DNA of 11,653 nt from DSWT01 sp035415725 (GCA_035415725.1 DAOOGN010000109.1:1-11653), one strand, 5' to 3'. Positions 1-7,033 are shown, numbered from the stretch's first letter. The notes: generated by a model not told the origin, from the sequence alone. Translations and numbers: made by a program.

Positions 1-5
1 ACAGA

Positions 6-86
6 AGCACCTGGCCTACCAAAGTCTACGCCAAACCTGGCATAGGGAATAAGTAGCTTCGTCAGGTTTACGAGCCTGAATAGATA
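6..86 (+). repeat. Partial MITE-like element, L end (family CTATTCAG)
   Basis: The last bases of this stretch hold CTGAATAG at 76-83 followed by ATA, the terminal motif of a dispersed element family seen at five other places in the window. The block from about 6 to 86 aligns over its whole length with the minus strand of 8371-8449. My hand alignment gives roughly 16 mismatches and one 2-nt gap in about 78 positions. Just inside the end is the small stem CAGG-N8-CCTG, kept in all three L ends. The other end of this copy, if present, lies left of the window. It ends only 7 nt before the GGAGG of the downstream gene, so it probably lies in that gene's leader or promoter. Confidence 0.7.
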
Positions 87-103
87 CTGTGGAGGTTAGT
101 CCA

Positions 104-1030
104 ATGGATGATCCATTTGAGCTGTGGGAGACCCCCACGGCTAAAGAGAAATATATGCTCGCCGGCTGGCGACAATGGGCCGATGCCGGTTCGATTTCAT
201 CAGGATTGCCGCAATATCTTATCGAAAAGATGAATGCGCGCCGGATCGGCGAGTTGAATTCGGAGGATTTCTACCTGTTTCAGCTTCCGGGGACGCATCA
301 TTTCCTGCGTCCACAGGTCAAGCTCGCAGAGGGATACCGCCTGTCGATGTCGACCCACCGCAACGAGTTCTTCTATTCAGGTGACAGCGAAAAAGGGTTG
401 GTGATCTTCCTCGGCGAGGAACCGCATCTGCACGTCGAGCGCTATGCCGACGCTTTCTTCGATATGGTAGAAGCCCTGGGAGTGAAACGGGTTGTGGCCG
501 TTGGCGGCGTCTATGGCGCCGTGCCTTATGACAAGGACCGCGAGGTTTCGTGCATTTACAGTCACAAAGCCATGAAAGAGGAGTTGAGTCGCTATGCCCT
601 CAGTTTCTCCGATTACGAAGGTGGCACAACCATTTGCTCGTACCTGGCGGATAGAGCCGAGTTGCGAGATATTGAATTTCTGGCCTTTTATGGATTCGTG
701 CCGGCGTATGATCTTTCCCAAATTTCCACGTCAGTGCAGGGCTTTAGCATTGAGAACGACTTCAAGGCTTGGTATGATTTGGCTAAAAGATTCAGCCACA
801 TGTTTAATCTCACGCTGGATCTGTCGGACCTGGAGGCGGAAAGCAACCAACTTTTGACCTCCATCGAGGCTGAGATCGACAAATTGGAAGAGGAGACGCC
901 GGACCTGCAAATCCGGGAATACATCAAGACATTATCCGAGGATTTCACCGAAAAACGGTTCATCCCGCTCGGCGATATGTGGACCAGGGGGCTACGTGAT
1001 CTGTTCGACAACGACGGGGGAAATTCATAA
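104..1030 (+). CDS. PAC2-family protein (proteasome-assembly-chaperone-like)
   Basis: The 308-residue product resembles PAC2-family proteins of Actinobacteria and Chloroflexota. These share the fold of eukaryotic proteasome assembly chaperone 2, and their bacterial role is not established. Supporting signs are the stretch with 'FLGEEPHLHVERYADAF' at about residues 103-120, the following 'GVKRVVAVGGVYGAVPY', and the family length of about 300. A C-terminal acidic helical segment (about 240-280) could be coiled coil. No signal peptide or membrane segment is visible, so it is probably cytoplasmic. I chose ATG 104 because GGAGG at 91-95 lies 8 nt upstream; the in-frame GTG at 89 would lie in front of this site. 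The start is preceded directly by a dispersed-element end. The gene ends 9 nt before the tRNA promoter, with no hairpin terminator between. Family assignment is likely; function is unknown. Confidence 0.75.
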   Translation: MDDPFELWETPTAKEKYMLAGWRQWADAGSISSGLPQYLIEKMNARRIGELNSEDFYLFQLPGTHHFLRPQVKLAEGYRLSMSTHRNEFFYSGDSEKGLVIFLGEEPHLHVERYADAFFDMVEALGVKRVVAVGGVYGAVPYDKDREVSCIYSHKAMKEELSRYALSFSDYEGGTTICSYLADRAELRDIEFLAFYGFVPAYDLSQISTSVQGFSIENDFKAWYDLAKRFSHMFNLTLDLSDLEAESNQLLTSIEAEIDKLEEETPDLQIREYIKTLSEDFTEKRFIPLGDMWTRGLRDLFDNDGGNS

Positions 1031-1039
1031 GCGCCGCGT

Positions 1040-1067
1040 TTGACAATCCCTTCACTTATGGTAAACT
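1040..1067 (+). promoter_or_regulatory. Sigma70-type promoter of the tRNA-Ala pair
   Basis: A perfect -35 box TTGACA (1040-1045) is followed after 16 bp by TAAACT (1062-1067, 4 of 6 consensus positions). The TG at 1059-1060 gives an extended -10 (TGGTAAACT). Transcription would start near 1074, about 45 nt before the first tRNA. The leader can fold GCCGGC-ATGT-GCCGGC at 1087-1102. No other gene is in reach, so this is best read as the tRNA promoter. Confidence 0.75.
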
Positions 1068-1118
1068 CTCACTTTGCGGAGAAGGGGCCGGCATGTGCCG
1101 GCAGTCCCTTTACCTCGC

Positions 1119-1191
1119 GGGGCTGTAGCTCAGCTGGGAGAGCACTACAATCGCACTGTAGGGGTCAGGGGTTCGAATCCCCTCAGCTCCA
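1119..1191 (+). tRNA. tRNA-Ala (anticodon CGC)
   Basis: A full cloverleaf of 73 nt can be drawn by hand. The acceptor is GGGGCTG with CAGCTCC, the D stem GCTC/GAGC, the anticodon stem CTACA/TGTAG with loop ATCGCAC, and the T arm AGGGG-TTCGAAT-CCCCT; the discriminator is A. Anticodon CGC reads GCG. The third acceptor pair is G-T, that is the G3:U70 wobble recognised by alanyl-tRNA synthetase, which confirms the identity independently of the anticodon. The 3' CCA is not encoded. It lies 66 nt upstream of a second tRNA-Ala and probably shares its transcript. Confidence 0.97.
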
Positions 1192-1257
1192 TCAGGGTCC
1201 CGACGTTATTCTGGAGCGGTCGGCAATCGGCATGACGGCCGACAACGCATCTATTTT

Positions 1258-1330
1258 GGGCCTGTAGCGCAGTTGGGAGCGCACTTGAATGGCATTCAAG
1301 GGGTCGAGGGTTCGAGTCCCTCCAGGTCCA
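1258..1330 (+). tRNA. tRNA-Ala (anticodon GGC)
   Basis: This is a complete 73-nt cloverleaf: acceptor GGGCCTG/CAGGTCC, D stem GCGC/GCGC, anticodon stem CTTGA/TCAAG with loop ATGGCAT, T arm GAGGG-TTCGAGT-CCCTC, discriminator A. Anticodon GGC reads GCC and GCU. The G3:U70 pair is present here too. CCA is not encoded. The D-loop (AGTTGGGA) and the GGGTC after the anticodon stem closely match the upstream tRNA-Ala, so the pair may descend from a tandem duplication with later change of anticodon and stems. Confidence 0.97.
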
Positions 1331-1339
1331 CTCTCTACC

Positions 1340-1366
1340 GTAGGGCGAATAGCCCATTCGCCCTAC
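1340..1366. repeat. Perfect palindrome between convergent genes
   Basis: GTAGGGCGAAT (1340-1350) and its exact reverse complement (1356-1366) flank a 5-nt loop AGCCC. It lies 10 nt past the second tRNA and 22 nt past the convergent mutM stop. An 11-bp stem here could end transcription from both sides. Neither strand shows a T run after the stem, however, so it is not a classic intrinsic terminator. GTAGGG-type palindromes are also common dispersed intergenic repeats in Chloroflexota and cyanobacteria, which I think is the better reading. Confidence 0.6.
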
Positions 1367-1387
1367 AAAACCCGGAAACACCCCCTT

Positions 1388-2221
1388 TCATGGTGATCCC
1401 CAGCGCGTCTGGCAGACAGGACAGAAGTAGGTGCTGCGCTGTCCCTGCACGAGGCGTTCTACCATAGAGCCACAACGCGGACACCGTTCGCCGGCGCGGT
1501 CGTAGACACCGAGATACTCCTGGTGCCGGCCTGTACCGCCGTCGGGGTAGACGTATTGCCGGTCGGCCAAACTGGTGCCGCCGTTTTCCACCCCCGCGCG
1601 CAACACGGCCACAATCGCCGCGTGCAGTCGCTGCACCTCCGGCGTGGTCAAAGTATCGGCGCGGCGTTGGGGATGGATGCCGGCCTGCCACAACGCCTCA
1701 TTCACGTAGATGTTGCCCAGTCCGGCGATAAACTGCTGGTTGAGCAGGAGGGGTTTGATGCTGCCGTGGCGCTGCGCCAGTTGCTCCGCCAGCCACGTCG
1801 GGGTGAAGTCCGCCGAAAGCGGCTCCGGCCCAAGCGTGCCGGTGATCTCGCGGGGATCGTCCACCAGGTAGAAGCGCCCGAATTTGCGCGGATCAACGAA
1901 GACTACCCACGTTCCGGCGGCCAATTGCAGGCGCAGACGCGCGTGGCGATCATCCCCAGGCCCGTCCTGGTAGACCGCAAACTTGCCGCTCATCCGCAGA
2001 TGAACCAGCAGCGTTTGCCCGGTCGAAAGCGCCATCTGGATGTATTTGCCGCGCCGGTTGACGTCCAACACGCGCGCGCCGTTCAACCCGGTATAGAAGG
2101 CGGTGAGGGAGGGACGATCCACCGTTCGTTCCCAGAGCACCTCGACGTGCGTGATGACCTGCCCCGTCAAGACCGGTGCGAGCTTGCGGGTGATGGTTTC
2201 GACTTCAGGAAGTTCTGGCAT
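1388..2221 (-). CDS. mutM: Formamidopyrimidine-DNA glycosylase (Fpg/MutM)
   Basis: This base-excision repair enzyme removes 8-oxoguanine and formamidopyrimidines and cleaves the abasic site by beta,delta-elimination. The 277 residues match the family's usual length. The N-terminus is the invariant MPELPEVET, giving the catalytic Pro2 (Schiff base) and Glu3. The conserved lysine is K59 in NRRGKY. The helix-two-turn-helix region contains 'GLGNIYVNEALW'. The C-terminal zinc finger has Cys247, 250, 267 and 270, with Arg262 in the beta-hairpin (GQRSTYFC). The start is fixed by Pro2, although no good Shine-Dalgarno is visible, so translation may depend on the gene upstream, which ends 59 nt away. 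It is the last gene of the apparent degV-ldt-mutM unit and faces the tRNAs. Confidence 0.97.
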   Translation of the reverse strand: MPELPEVETITRKLAPVLTGQVITHVEVLWERTVDRPSLTAFYTGLNGARVLDVNRRGKYIQMALSTGQTLLVHLRMSGKFAVYQDGPGDDRHARLRLQLAAGTWVVFVDPRKFGRFYLVDDPREITGTLGPEPLSADFTPTWLAEQLAQRHGSIKPLLLNQQFIAGLGNIYVNEALWQAGIHPQRRADTLTTPEVQRLHAAIVAVLRAGVENGGTSLADRQYVYPDGGTGRHQEYLGVYDRAGERCPRCGSMVERLVQGQRSTYFCPVCQTRWGSP

Positions 2222-2280
2222 AATCCGGGGAGCCAGTCGGGGACTTCAGCCGCCGTCGGACCGCTCTTTCGGCAGGGCGT

Positions 2281-3366
2281 TTATGTGATCGTGATCGGCG
2301 TTCCCACACGCCGGTCACTGCGGATGAACTCGTCCTCATAGCCACCGATGGGGTGGACCCAGCGGTAGATCCAGCGCGCGGCTTCGCACGAGACGTTCAG
2401 GCATCCGTGGCTGCGGCGGACGCCGAAATCGTTGTGCCAGTACGTGCCGTGGATGGCCGTTCCTACCAGATCGAAGAAAGTATTCCACGGCACCCCCGGC
2501 AGGTCAAAGATATCGCCGGGGGCGGGTGGGTCCTCCATCCCTTCGTAAGGGACGTTGCTCATGTGCCGCGATGGCTGTTTGAGCAAGACGCAGTGTTCAC
2601 CCGTCGGCGTCGCCAGTTCGCCGCCCAACCCCGAGGCGACGAGAGTTTGAAGGACGACCATGTCGCCCTCGAAACAGGTCAACGACTGCGCGTCCAAATT
2701 CACCTCAATGCGCTTGTTCCCGACGAAGGGGCGGAGGGGCGACATCTCCGCACGCGGAAAACGCCGCACATCCCGCGCCAGCACCCATTGGTGGTTGCCG
2801 ATGACTTTGGGCGGGTAATCATCGACGACTTTGTACCAACCGGTCCCTTCAGCGTCGGTGGCAGTTTCGATCACATGAAACATCGTGTTGCCGTAGAAGC
2901 GGTATTTCCTCGCTGCCTGCGCCTGCGGCTCGACACGCGCCTCGGTATAGACCTGCGATATTTCACCCCAGAAGCCCCATGGCCCGATGTCCGCGATGAA
3001 AGGTTGCGGTGGATAGATGCGCATCGGCAGCACCCACGCCGAGTGCACGTACCCCAGGTCGGTTTCATACCACAGATTGTTGTGACGGCTAAAAGGCGCG
3101 CGCACCTCGCCCAAGATACGACAGGACTGGTCGCGTGCCAGAGTGTTCAGCCGCTTAGAAGAGGCATCCGGTTTTTCGTAAAAAGTCAGGGAATGAATCG
3201 CCCGGCCGGTCCAGACGTAGGTGTTGGCGTCCGCCTCATCGGGGTCCAGCCGCAGTGTGGGATAACAGGCGCGAGCATGCCACACTGGCGCAAGCATGGC
3301 TGCGGCTGTGGCTCCGCCCATCAGCTTTAACATCTGGCGGCGGGTAAGGGGACGCGGCGCAGACAT
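2281..3366 (-). CDS. Tat-exported L,D-transpeptidase (YkuD fold) with SH3-like domain
   Basis: This is a predicted envelope enzyme that would make or remodel 3-3 cross-links, or attach partners, in peptidoglycan. The first 33 residues form a twin-arginine signal: TRRQMLKLMGG (R9, R10), an Ala/Leu hydrophobic core, and ARA at 31-33 before Cys34. Residues about 48-115 resemble a bacterial SH3 domain ('YVWTGRAIHSL' to 'LGYVHSAWVL'). The YkuD catalytic part is C-terminal, with His306 (HGTYWHND) and the signature SHGCLN holding His320 and Cys322. I chose ATG 3366 because it begins the Tat signal and overlaps the upstream stop as TAATG; a longer frame reaching 3477 would add 37 residues lying in the degV gene. 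The overlap implies translational coupling to degV. The 361-residue length suits a secreted transpeptidase; the exact substrate cannot be told. Confidence 0.92.
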   Translation of the reverse strand: MSAPRPLTRRQMLKLMGGATAAAMLAPVWHARACYPTLRLDPDEADANTYVWTGRAIHSLTFYEKPDASSKRLNTLARDQSCRILGEVRAPFSRHNNLWYETDLGYVHSAWVLPMRIYPPQPFIADIGPWGFWGEISQVYTEARVEPQAQAARKYRFYGNTMFHVIETATDAEGTGWYKVVDDYPPKVIGNHQWVLARDVRRFPRAEMSPLRPFVGNKRIEVNLDAQSLTCFEGDMVVLQTLVASGLGGELATPTGEHCVLLKQPSRHMSNVPYEGMEDPPAPGDIFDLPGVPWNTFFDLVGTAIHGTYWHNDFGVRRSHGCLNVSCEAARWIYRWVHPIGGYEDEFIRSDRRVGTPITIT

Positions 3367-4235
3367 TAGGGCACCACCGGATAATCCGCTAAAGCGGCAT
3401 AAGCAATCCCGACCATGGAGGGACCGGTGTGCGCCCCCAGCACGGGCGAGAGGGTGCCCATCGGCAGCCACGTACATTGGAACGTTTTATCCGCTTCTTC
3501 GCGCAGGGCGTTTGCACTCTCCGGGTTAAGCGCGTGAATAACCTGCGTGCGCAGAGGCGTACCGGGGGCGTGCTTCCTGGTCATCAGCTTGATCAACCCC
3601 TTGATGGCCGCATCCATGGTGCGCGCCATGCCGAGTTGTTCGTACATGCCGCTGTCTTTGGCGACGCCGATCAGTGGCCTGATCCGCAAGGTAGAAGCAA
3701 GCAAGCCTTTCAGGTGACTGATGCGTCCACCGTGAATCAGGTATTTCAATTCGTCCAAGGTGTAGATGCTATCGCTGACAGTGGCGATACGGTGCAGCAG
3801 AGCGATAATCCGCTCCTTCGCCCAACCGGCTTTGATGGCACGCGCTGCCGCCGCTATCTGCCAGCCCATCGCAGCCGAGAGCGTCTTGGAATCCACGACG
3901 GTGACGTTGGCCTCCGGCACCATCGCCGCGCCGGCCTGCGCCGCATTGACCGTGCCGCTCAGTCCCGACGACATCTGGATCGCCAGAATGTCCGGATCGG
4001 TGGCGGCCAGTTGGCGGTAGACCGCCGCGAAATCCCCAGGCGATGGCTGGGAGGTCAAGGGAAATCCACCGGTATCCTTGAGGATTTGGTAGAGTTCTGT
4101 GGCCTGAATATCCAGGCCGCTTCTGTACGTCTTCCCTTCGAGCGTAAGCGCATGGCGTACAATATGGACTTCCATAGCCGGCATTTCCTCGGGGGGCAAA
4201 TACAAATCCATGCCGCTATCCGTGACAATTTGCAT
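3366..4235 (-). CDS. DegV-family fatty-acid-binding protein
   Basis: The 289-residue product is a DegV-family protein. Members bind a fatty acid in a two-domain fold, and some (FakB) present it to the kinase FakA. The signatures are 'IVTDSGMDL' at the N-terminus, TSQPSP at 61-66, and SSGLSGT at 89-95; Thr61 and the serines around 90-93 belong to the lipid head-group pocket. The conserved 'LDELKYLIHGGRIS' of the hinge region is also present. No signal peptide is seen; it is cytoplasmic. The start is supported by GGAG about 8 nt upstream. No FakA/DhaK-like kinase lies in the window, so the partner is unknown. It is the first gene of a unit with the L,D-transpeptidase (overlapping by one base) and mutM. 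A short MITE-like element lies in its leader. Confidence 0.93.
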   Translation of the reverse strand: MQIVTDSGMDLYLPPEEMPAMEVHIVRHALTLEGKTYRSGLDIQATELYQILKDTGGFPLTSQPSPGDFAAVYRQLAATDPDILAIQMSSGLSGTVNAAQAGAAMVPEANVTVVDSKTLSAAMGWQIAAAARAIKAGWAKERIIALLHRIATVSDSIYTLDELKYLIHGGRISHLKGLLASTLRIRPLIGVAKDSGMYEQLGMARTMDAAIKGLIKLMTRKHAPGTPLRTQVIHALNPESANALREEADKTFQCTWLPMGTLSPVLGAHTGPSMVGIAYAALADYPVVP

Positions 4236-4279
4236 TTCCTACTCCTTTCCTGGCAAACAGGAATCATCTACACAGCCTG

Positions 4280-4324
4280 TGTCTATTCAGGTCAGCCAAC
4301 CTGGCAAGAGCGGCTGAATAGTTA
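4280..4324. repeat. Minimal MITE-like element with both ends (39-bp core)
   Basis: CTATTCAG (4283-4290) and CTGAATAG (4314-4321) are perfect inverted ends only 23 nt apart. Internally the left half matches the L end at 8371 (GGTCAGCCAACCTGG against GGCGAGTCAACCTGG) and the right half matches the R end at 8618 (CCTGGCAAGAGCGG against CCTGGCAAAGGTGG). The right end is followed by TTA, as in the other R ends; the left is preceded by TG instead of TA. It therefore looks like an element reduced to its two ends. It lies 48 nt upstream of the degV start, on the degV side of the boundary with the kinase unit. Confidence 0.7.
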
Positions 4325-4330
4325 CCACCG

Positions 4331-4340
4331 CATTATAATG
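4331..4340 (-). promoter_or_regulatory. Possible -10 region upstream of degV
   Basis: The palindrome CATTATAATG contains TATAAT on both strands. Read on the minus strand it could be the -10 of the degV-ldt-mutM unit, with a start near 4325 and a leader of about 90 nt that includes the small element. I find no convincing -35 at the right distance. The same arrangement, an R end then TTACC then TTATAAT, recurs at 8608-8637, so the match may be inherited with the element rather than functional. Confidence 0.3.
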
Positions 4341-4383
4341 CCCATGTTCACGTCAGGCCAGGCACGGTGAATTGTCATCCCCA

Positions 4384-6936
4384 TTACACGCGGATTTCAC
4401 CCTCACGTTTCCCAAAGTTGATCTTGACGCCGGGCGTCAAGGTCATGCTGCGGCCAAATTCGACGTCCTTGATTGTGCCATCGTCGAGGGTGATGACCCA
4501 TTTCTCGATGCCGAGGTTCTTGAGACCCCAAATGTTCGGCTTTTGGGGATGGCGCGTGACTTCGGCAAGCGGAACGGAGAAATCGTACATCCTGTCAGGA
4601 TCGACATGATGCGGGTAGAGCTTGGTGTTGTAATTCAACATCACAACCGCATCGCCCACACGCAGCCGCGGCGGGAGCACGAGGTCACTACCACAGGACC
4701 AGCAGACGCCCGGCTTACCGCCGGAAGCCTTCAAGGCGGCGATGTCGTAGAAGTTCTCGGCGCTACACTGAGGACAGTAGATGATGGTATCGCGCAACTG
4801 GACCAGCGCTTTGCGCCATTCACTTTCGCGGATACGGCCGTTGTAAGGATCCTTGATGCCGGCGGTGAATGCCTGGATGAACATGTCGCGGATGAATTGC
4901 GGGTAGAGCGGCCAATAGGACTGCACACTGACGTGATAGCCCGGCATCGGACGGTTGGTCGCATTGGCAGGATCAAAGATGAAGACCGGCTCAACACCGT
5001 AAAGTCGCTGTTCCGCCGTCTTGTCGAACGCCGGGATGTTGACGGCCCGCTCACCCTCCAGTGGATGGTGGACCATCATCATATAGAACAACACCGTCGC
5101 CAGGGTATACAAATCCGTTTGCACGCCGGGCGACGCTTCCCCGCGGACAAGTTCCGGGGCGAGAAAGCGCGGTGAGCCTGATGGAACGGCAGCGCCGGCC
5201 ATGACGATATTGTCCGTGTAGGTGAAGAGCACATCCCCTGTGCCAGGATCGAAAAAGACATTGCGCGGTGAGAAATCCCGATAGCAACAGCCTTTCAGAT
5301 GCAAAGCAGCAAAGCTATCCACCACGCCTAACAGCGCTGTCGTGAGGGTGTGAAAGGTTGGCTCCACCCAACGCTTAACCAGGTCCTCGATATTTTTAAA
5401 GCGCGGGTCCCGCGCCGGTGTGAGATAGCCGAAGCCCGGGACGTCCGCCGCTTCGACTAGCGCCGTCGGCCAGAGGAAGCTCGCGGCGGGCGGCCCTTGC
5501 CGAATCAAGGCTTCCAGCGCTGCGCGTGTGTCCGGCGTCGCCTCGGCGGGGAAGAACCACCGCAGCAACAGCGGCTGGCCGTTAACGTTGGCGGCATAAG
5601 TATCCCCCTGGCCCTCGGTGCCGAGAAATTGCTCCACGGTGTAGGTGCCGGTCAGTGTGCCGGTGCGGTGGTCCGGCACGGTGAAGAACGTGAAGATTTT
5701 CGGCGCGGGGGCCGGCGGCGGCGCAACTGGCGACGTCACAGCCGGTGGAGGAACCACCGCGGGCGGTGCAGTCGGCTGGGGCGCAGGTTGTAGTGGCGGC
5801 GCGGCGGGGGCCACTGCTACAGGCGGTGGTGGGGCAACGACAGGCTGCGGTGCAGGCGAAGGTTGGGGGGCAGGAGCCGGCGGGTGTGGCGCTAGTGCGG
5901 CCGCTGTCTGTGCTTGCGCCGCCGCGATTTGACGGTCGATGGCCTCCAGGGCCTTGAGCGCAAGAGGGTTGTCCGGTTCCATGGCGAGCCACTGATTGAT
6001 GGCGATTTTGGCAGCTTGCAGCTTGCCGGCCTTCAACGCAGCGTCGGCTTTGGCGCGCAGTTGGTCGGCCATCACCGATAACTTCGCGCCGGCGCTGGCC
6101 GGCGTCTCCAGCCCCTTCAGGGCATTCCAGAACGTGATCGCATCGGGGTAACGTGCGGTAGGATCCCAGGCCAGCGCTTTTCCCAACACGCCGGCGATTC
6201 CCGCCGGCACATCGGTCGGCCAGGTTGCCGGGAACTGCGGGCCTTGCGCGTGGGAGTGCATGGCCTGCATCGCGTTGTCGCCGTTGAACAACTTTTGTCC
6301 CATCAACATTTCGTAGGCGATACAGCCCAGCGCGTAGATATCGGCGGGGGATTCGGCGGGTTCCGTCTCCCACACTTCCGGCGCAATGTAGGCCAGCGTG
6401 CCGACGACGCCGCCTTCGATGCGACTCAATCCCACGCTCTGGGCGGCCATCAGGCGCGTCAATCCAAAATCCATCAACAGCGGGCCGCCCGGCGGATCGA
6501 TGAGGATGTTCGCGGGTTTGAGATCCCCATGGGCAAGGCTTTGCCCGTGAGCATAATCCAACGCCTCGCAGACAGGCTTCAGGAAGTTCAGCGCCTTGCT
6601 CCACGGCACACGCTGTCCGCTGTGAGCGGTGATGGCCTGGGCCAGACTGCCATCCTGCGCTAACTGCATCACGATGTAGAGATCGGTCTCCGTCTCGCCA
6701 ATATCGAAGATGGGGACGATGTGTGGATGCTGCAAGCGCGCGGCGGTCTGCAAGTTATGGCGCAGCCGGACCAGCCATGATTCATCGTGCAACAGCAATG
6801 GATCAAAAGCTTTGATCGCCACCAGACGCCCCATCGAGGGGTCTTCGGCGCGATAGACCGTGGCAAAGCGGCCCTGACCCAAGACGCCGAGGACACGATA
6901 TTTACCAAAAACCGGAAGATTAACGCCTGTGCTCAT
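4384..6936 (-). CDS. Two-kinase-domain protein: canonical STPK, Pro-rich linker, zinc-ribbon kinase-like C-half
   Basis: This 850-residue cytoplasmic signalling protein has three parts. Residues 13-275 are a eukaryote-like Ser/Thr kinase: GQGRFATVY (20-28), VAIK with Lys42, HGD with Asp138, Asn143, DFG 156-158, APE 185-187. The alpha-C glutamate position appears to be Asn61. Residues about 285-345 are helical and TPR-like; about 350-412 are Pro/Ala-rich. From about 430 a second kinase-like domain follows: the loop is weak (GTEGQGDTY), the lysine position is Arg459, but YRD and TDN motifs remain. It ends with a Cys4 zinc ribbon (C721, 724, 745, 748) and a beta-rich tail. The part from about 430 onward is collinear with the adjacent 437-aa protein. 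I chose ATG 6936 because AAAGGGG stands 4 nt upstream and the kinase begins at once; the frame open to 7065 would overlap the previous gene. The first domain is probably active; the second may be a pseudokinase. Confidence 0.88.
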   Translation of the reverse strand: MSTGVNLPVFGKYRVLGVLGQGRFATVYRAEDPSMGRLVAIKAFDPLLLHDESWLVRLRHNLQTAARLQHPHIVPIFDIGETETDLYIVMQLAQDGSLAQAITAHSGQRVPWSKALNFLKPVCEALDYAHGQSLAHGDLKPANILIDPPGGPLLMDFGLTRLMAAQSVGLSRIEGGVVGTLAYIAPEVWETEPAESPADIYALGCIAYEMLMGQKLFNGDNAMQAMHSHAQGPQFPATWPTDVPAGIAGVLGKALAWDPTARYPDAITFWNALKGLETPASAGAKLSVMADQLRAKADAALKAGKLQAAKIAINQWLAMEPDNPLALKALEAIDRQIAAAQAQTAAALAPHPPAPAPQPSPAPQPVVAPPPPVAVAPAAPPLQPAPQPTAPPAVVPPPAVTSPVAPPPAPAPKIFTFFTVPDHRTGTLTGTYTVEQFLGTEGQGDTYAANVNGQPLLLRWFFPAEATPDTRAALEALIRQGPPAASFLWPTALVEAADVPGFGYLTPARDPRFKNIEDLVKRWVEPTFHTLTTALLGVVDSFAALHLKGCCYRDFSPRNVFFDPGTGDVLFTYTDNIVMAGAAVPSGSPRFLAPELVRGEASPGVQTDLYTLATVLFYMMMVHHPLEGERAVNIPAFDKTAEQRLYGVEPVFIFDPANATNRPMPGYHVSVQSYWPLYPQFIRDMFIQAFTAGIKDPYNGRIRESEWRKALVQLRDTIIYCPQCSAENFYDIAALKASGGKPGVCWSCGSDLVLPPRLRVGDAVVMLNYNTKLYPHHVDPDRMYDFSVPLAEVTRHPQKPNIWGLKNLGIEKWVITLDDGTIKDVEFGRSMTLTPGVKINFGKREGEIRV

Positions 6937-7033
6937 GCTTCCCCTTTCATTAGTTAGTAAATTTGTTAATGGGAAATGGATGCATTGACACACCCTCCAT
7001 CCTTCAAGGCACCGATTGACAAATTTCCCATCA

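Noticed and set aside
371..380. CTATTCAGGTGA inside the PAC2 gene, like an element L end
   Set aside because: It encodes residues within the normal reading frame, has no flanking similarity or partner end, and an 8-base match by chance is not surprising in this length.
1087..1102. GCCGGC-ATGT-GCCGGC hairpin as a terminator of the PAC2 gene
   Set aside because: It lies downstream of the tRNA promoter and has no T run; it is more likely part of the tRNA leader.
1523..2341. Plus-strand open frame of 272 codons
   Set aside because: It is antisense to mutM, which has all its catalytic residues; the plus frame shows no family features.
2353..3330. Long plus-strand open frame of 325 codons
   Set aside because: It lies opposite the L,D-transpeptidase gene, whose catalytic and signal motifs are clear. 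The plus frame gives Arg/Val-rich sequence with no recognisable motif and is a GC-driven shadow.
3367..3477. N-terminal extension of the L,D-transpeptidase to 3477
   Set aside because: The added 37 residues would lie fully within degV and precede a perfect Tat signal that should be at the N-terminus.
5645..5932. Gly/Ala-rich plus-strand open frame
   Set aside because: It is the complement of the Pro/Ala-rich linker of the kinase gene; low complexity explains the open frame.
6937..7033. ATGGGAAAT (6969-6977) and ATTTCCCAT (7023-7031) inverted repeat between the kinase genes
   Set aside because: It is only 9 bp with a 45-nt loop in AT-rich intergenic sequence. It could be part of regulation between the two genes, but there is nothing further to support it.
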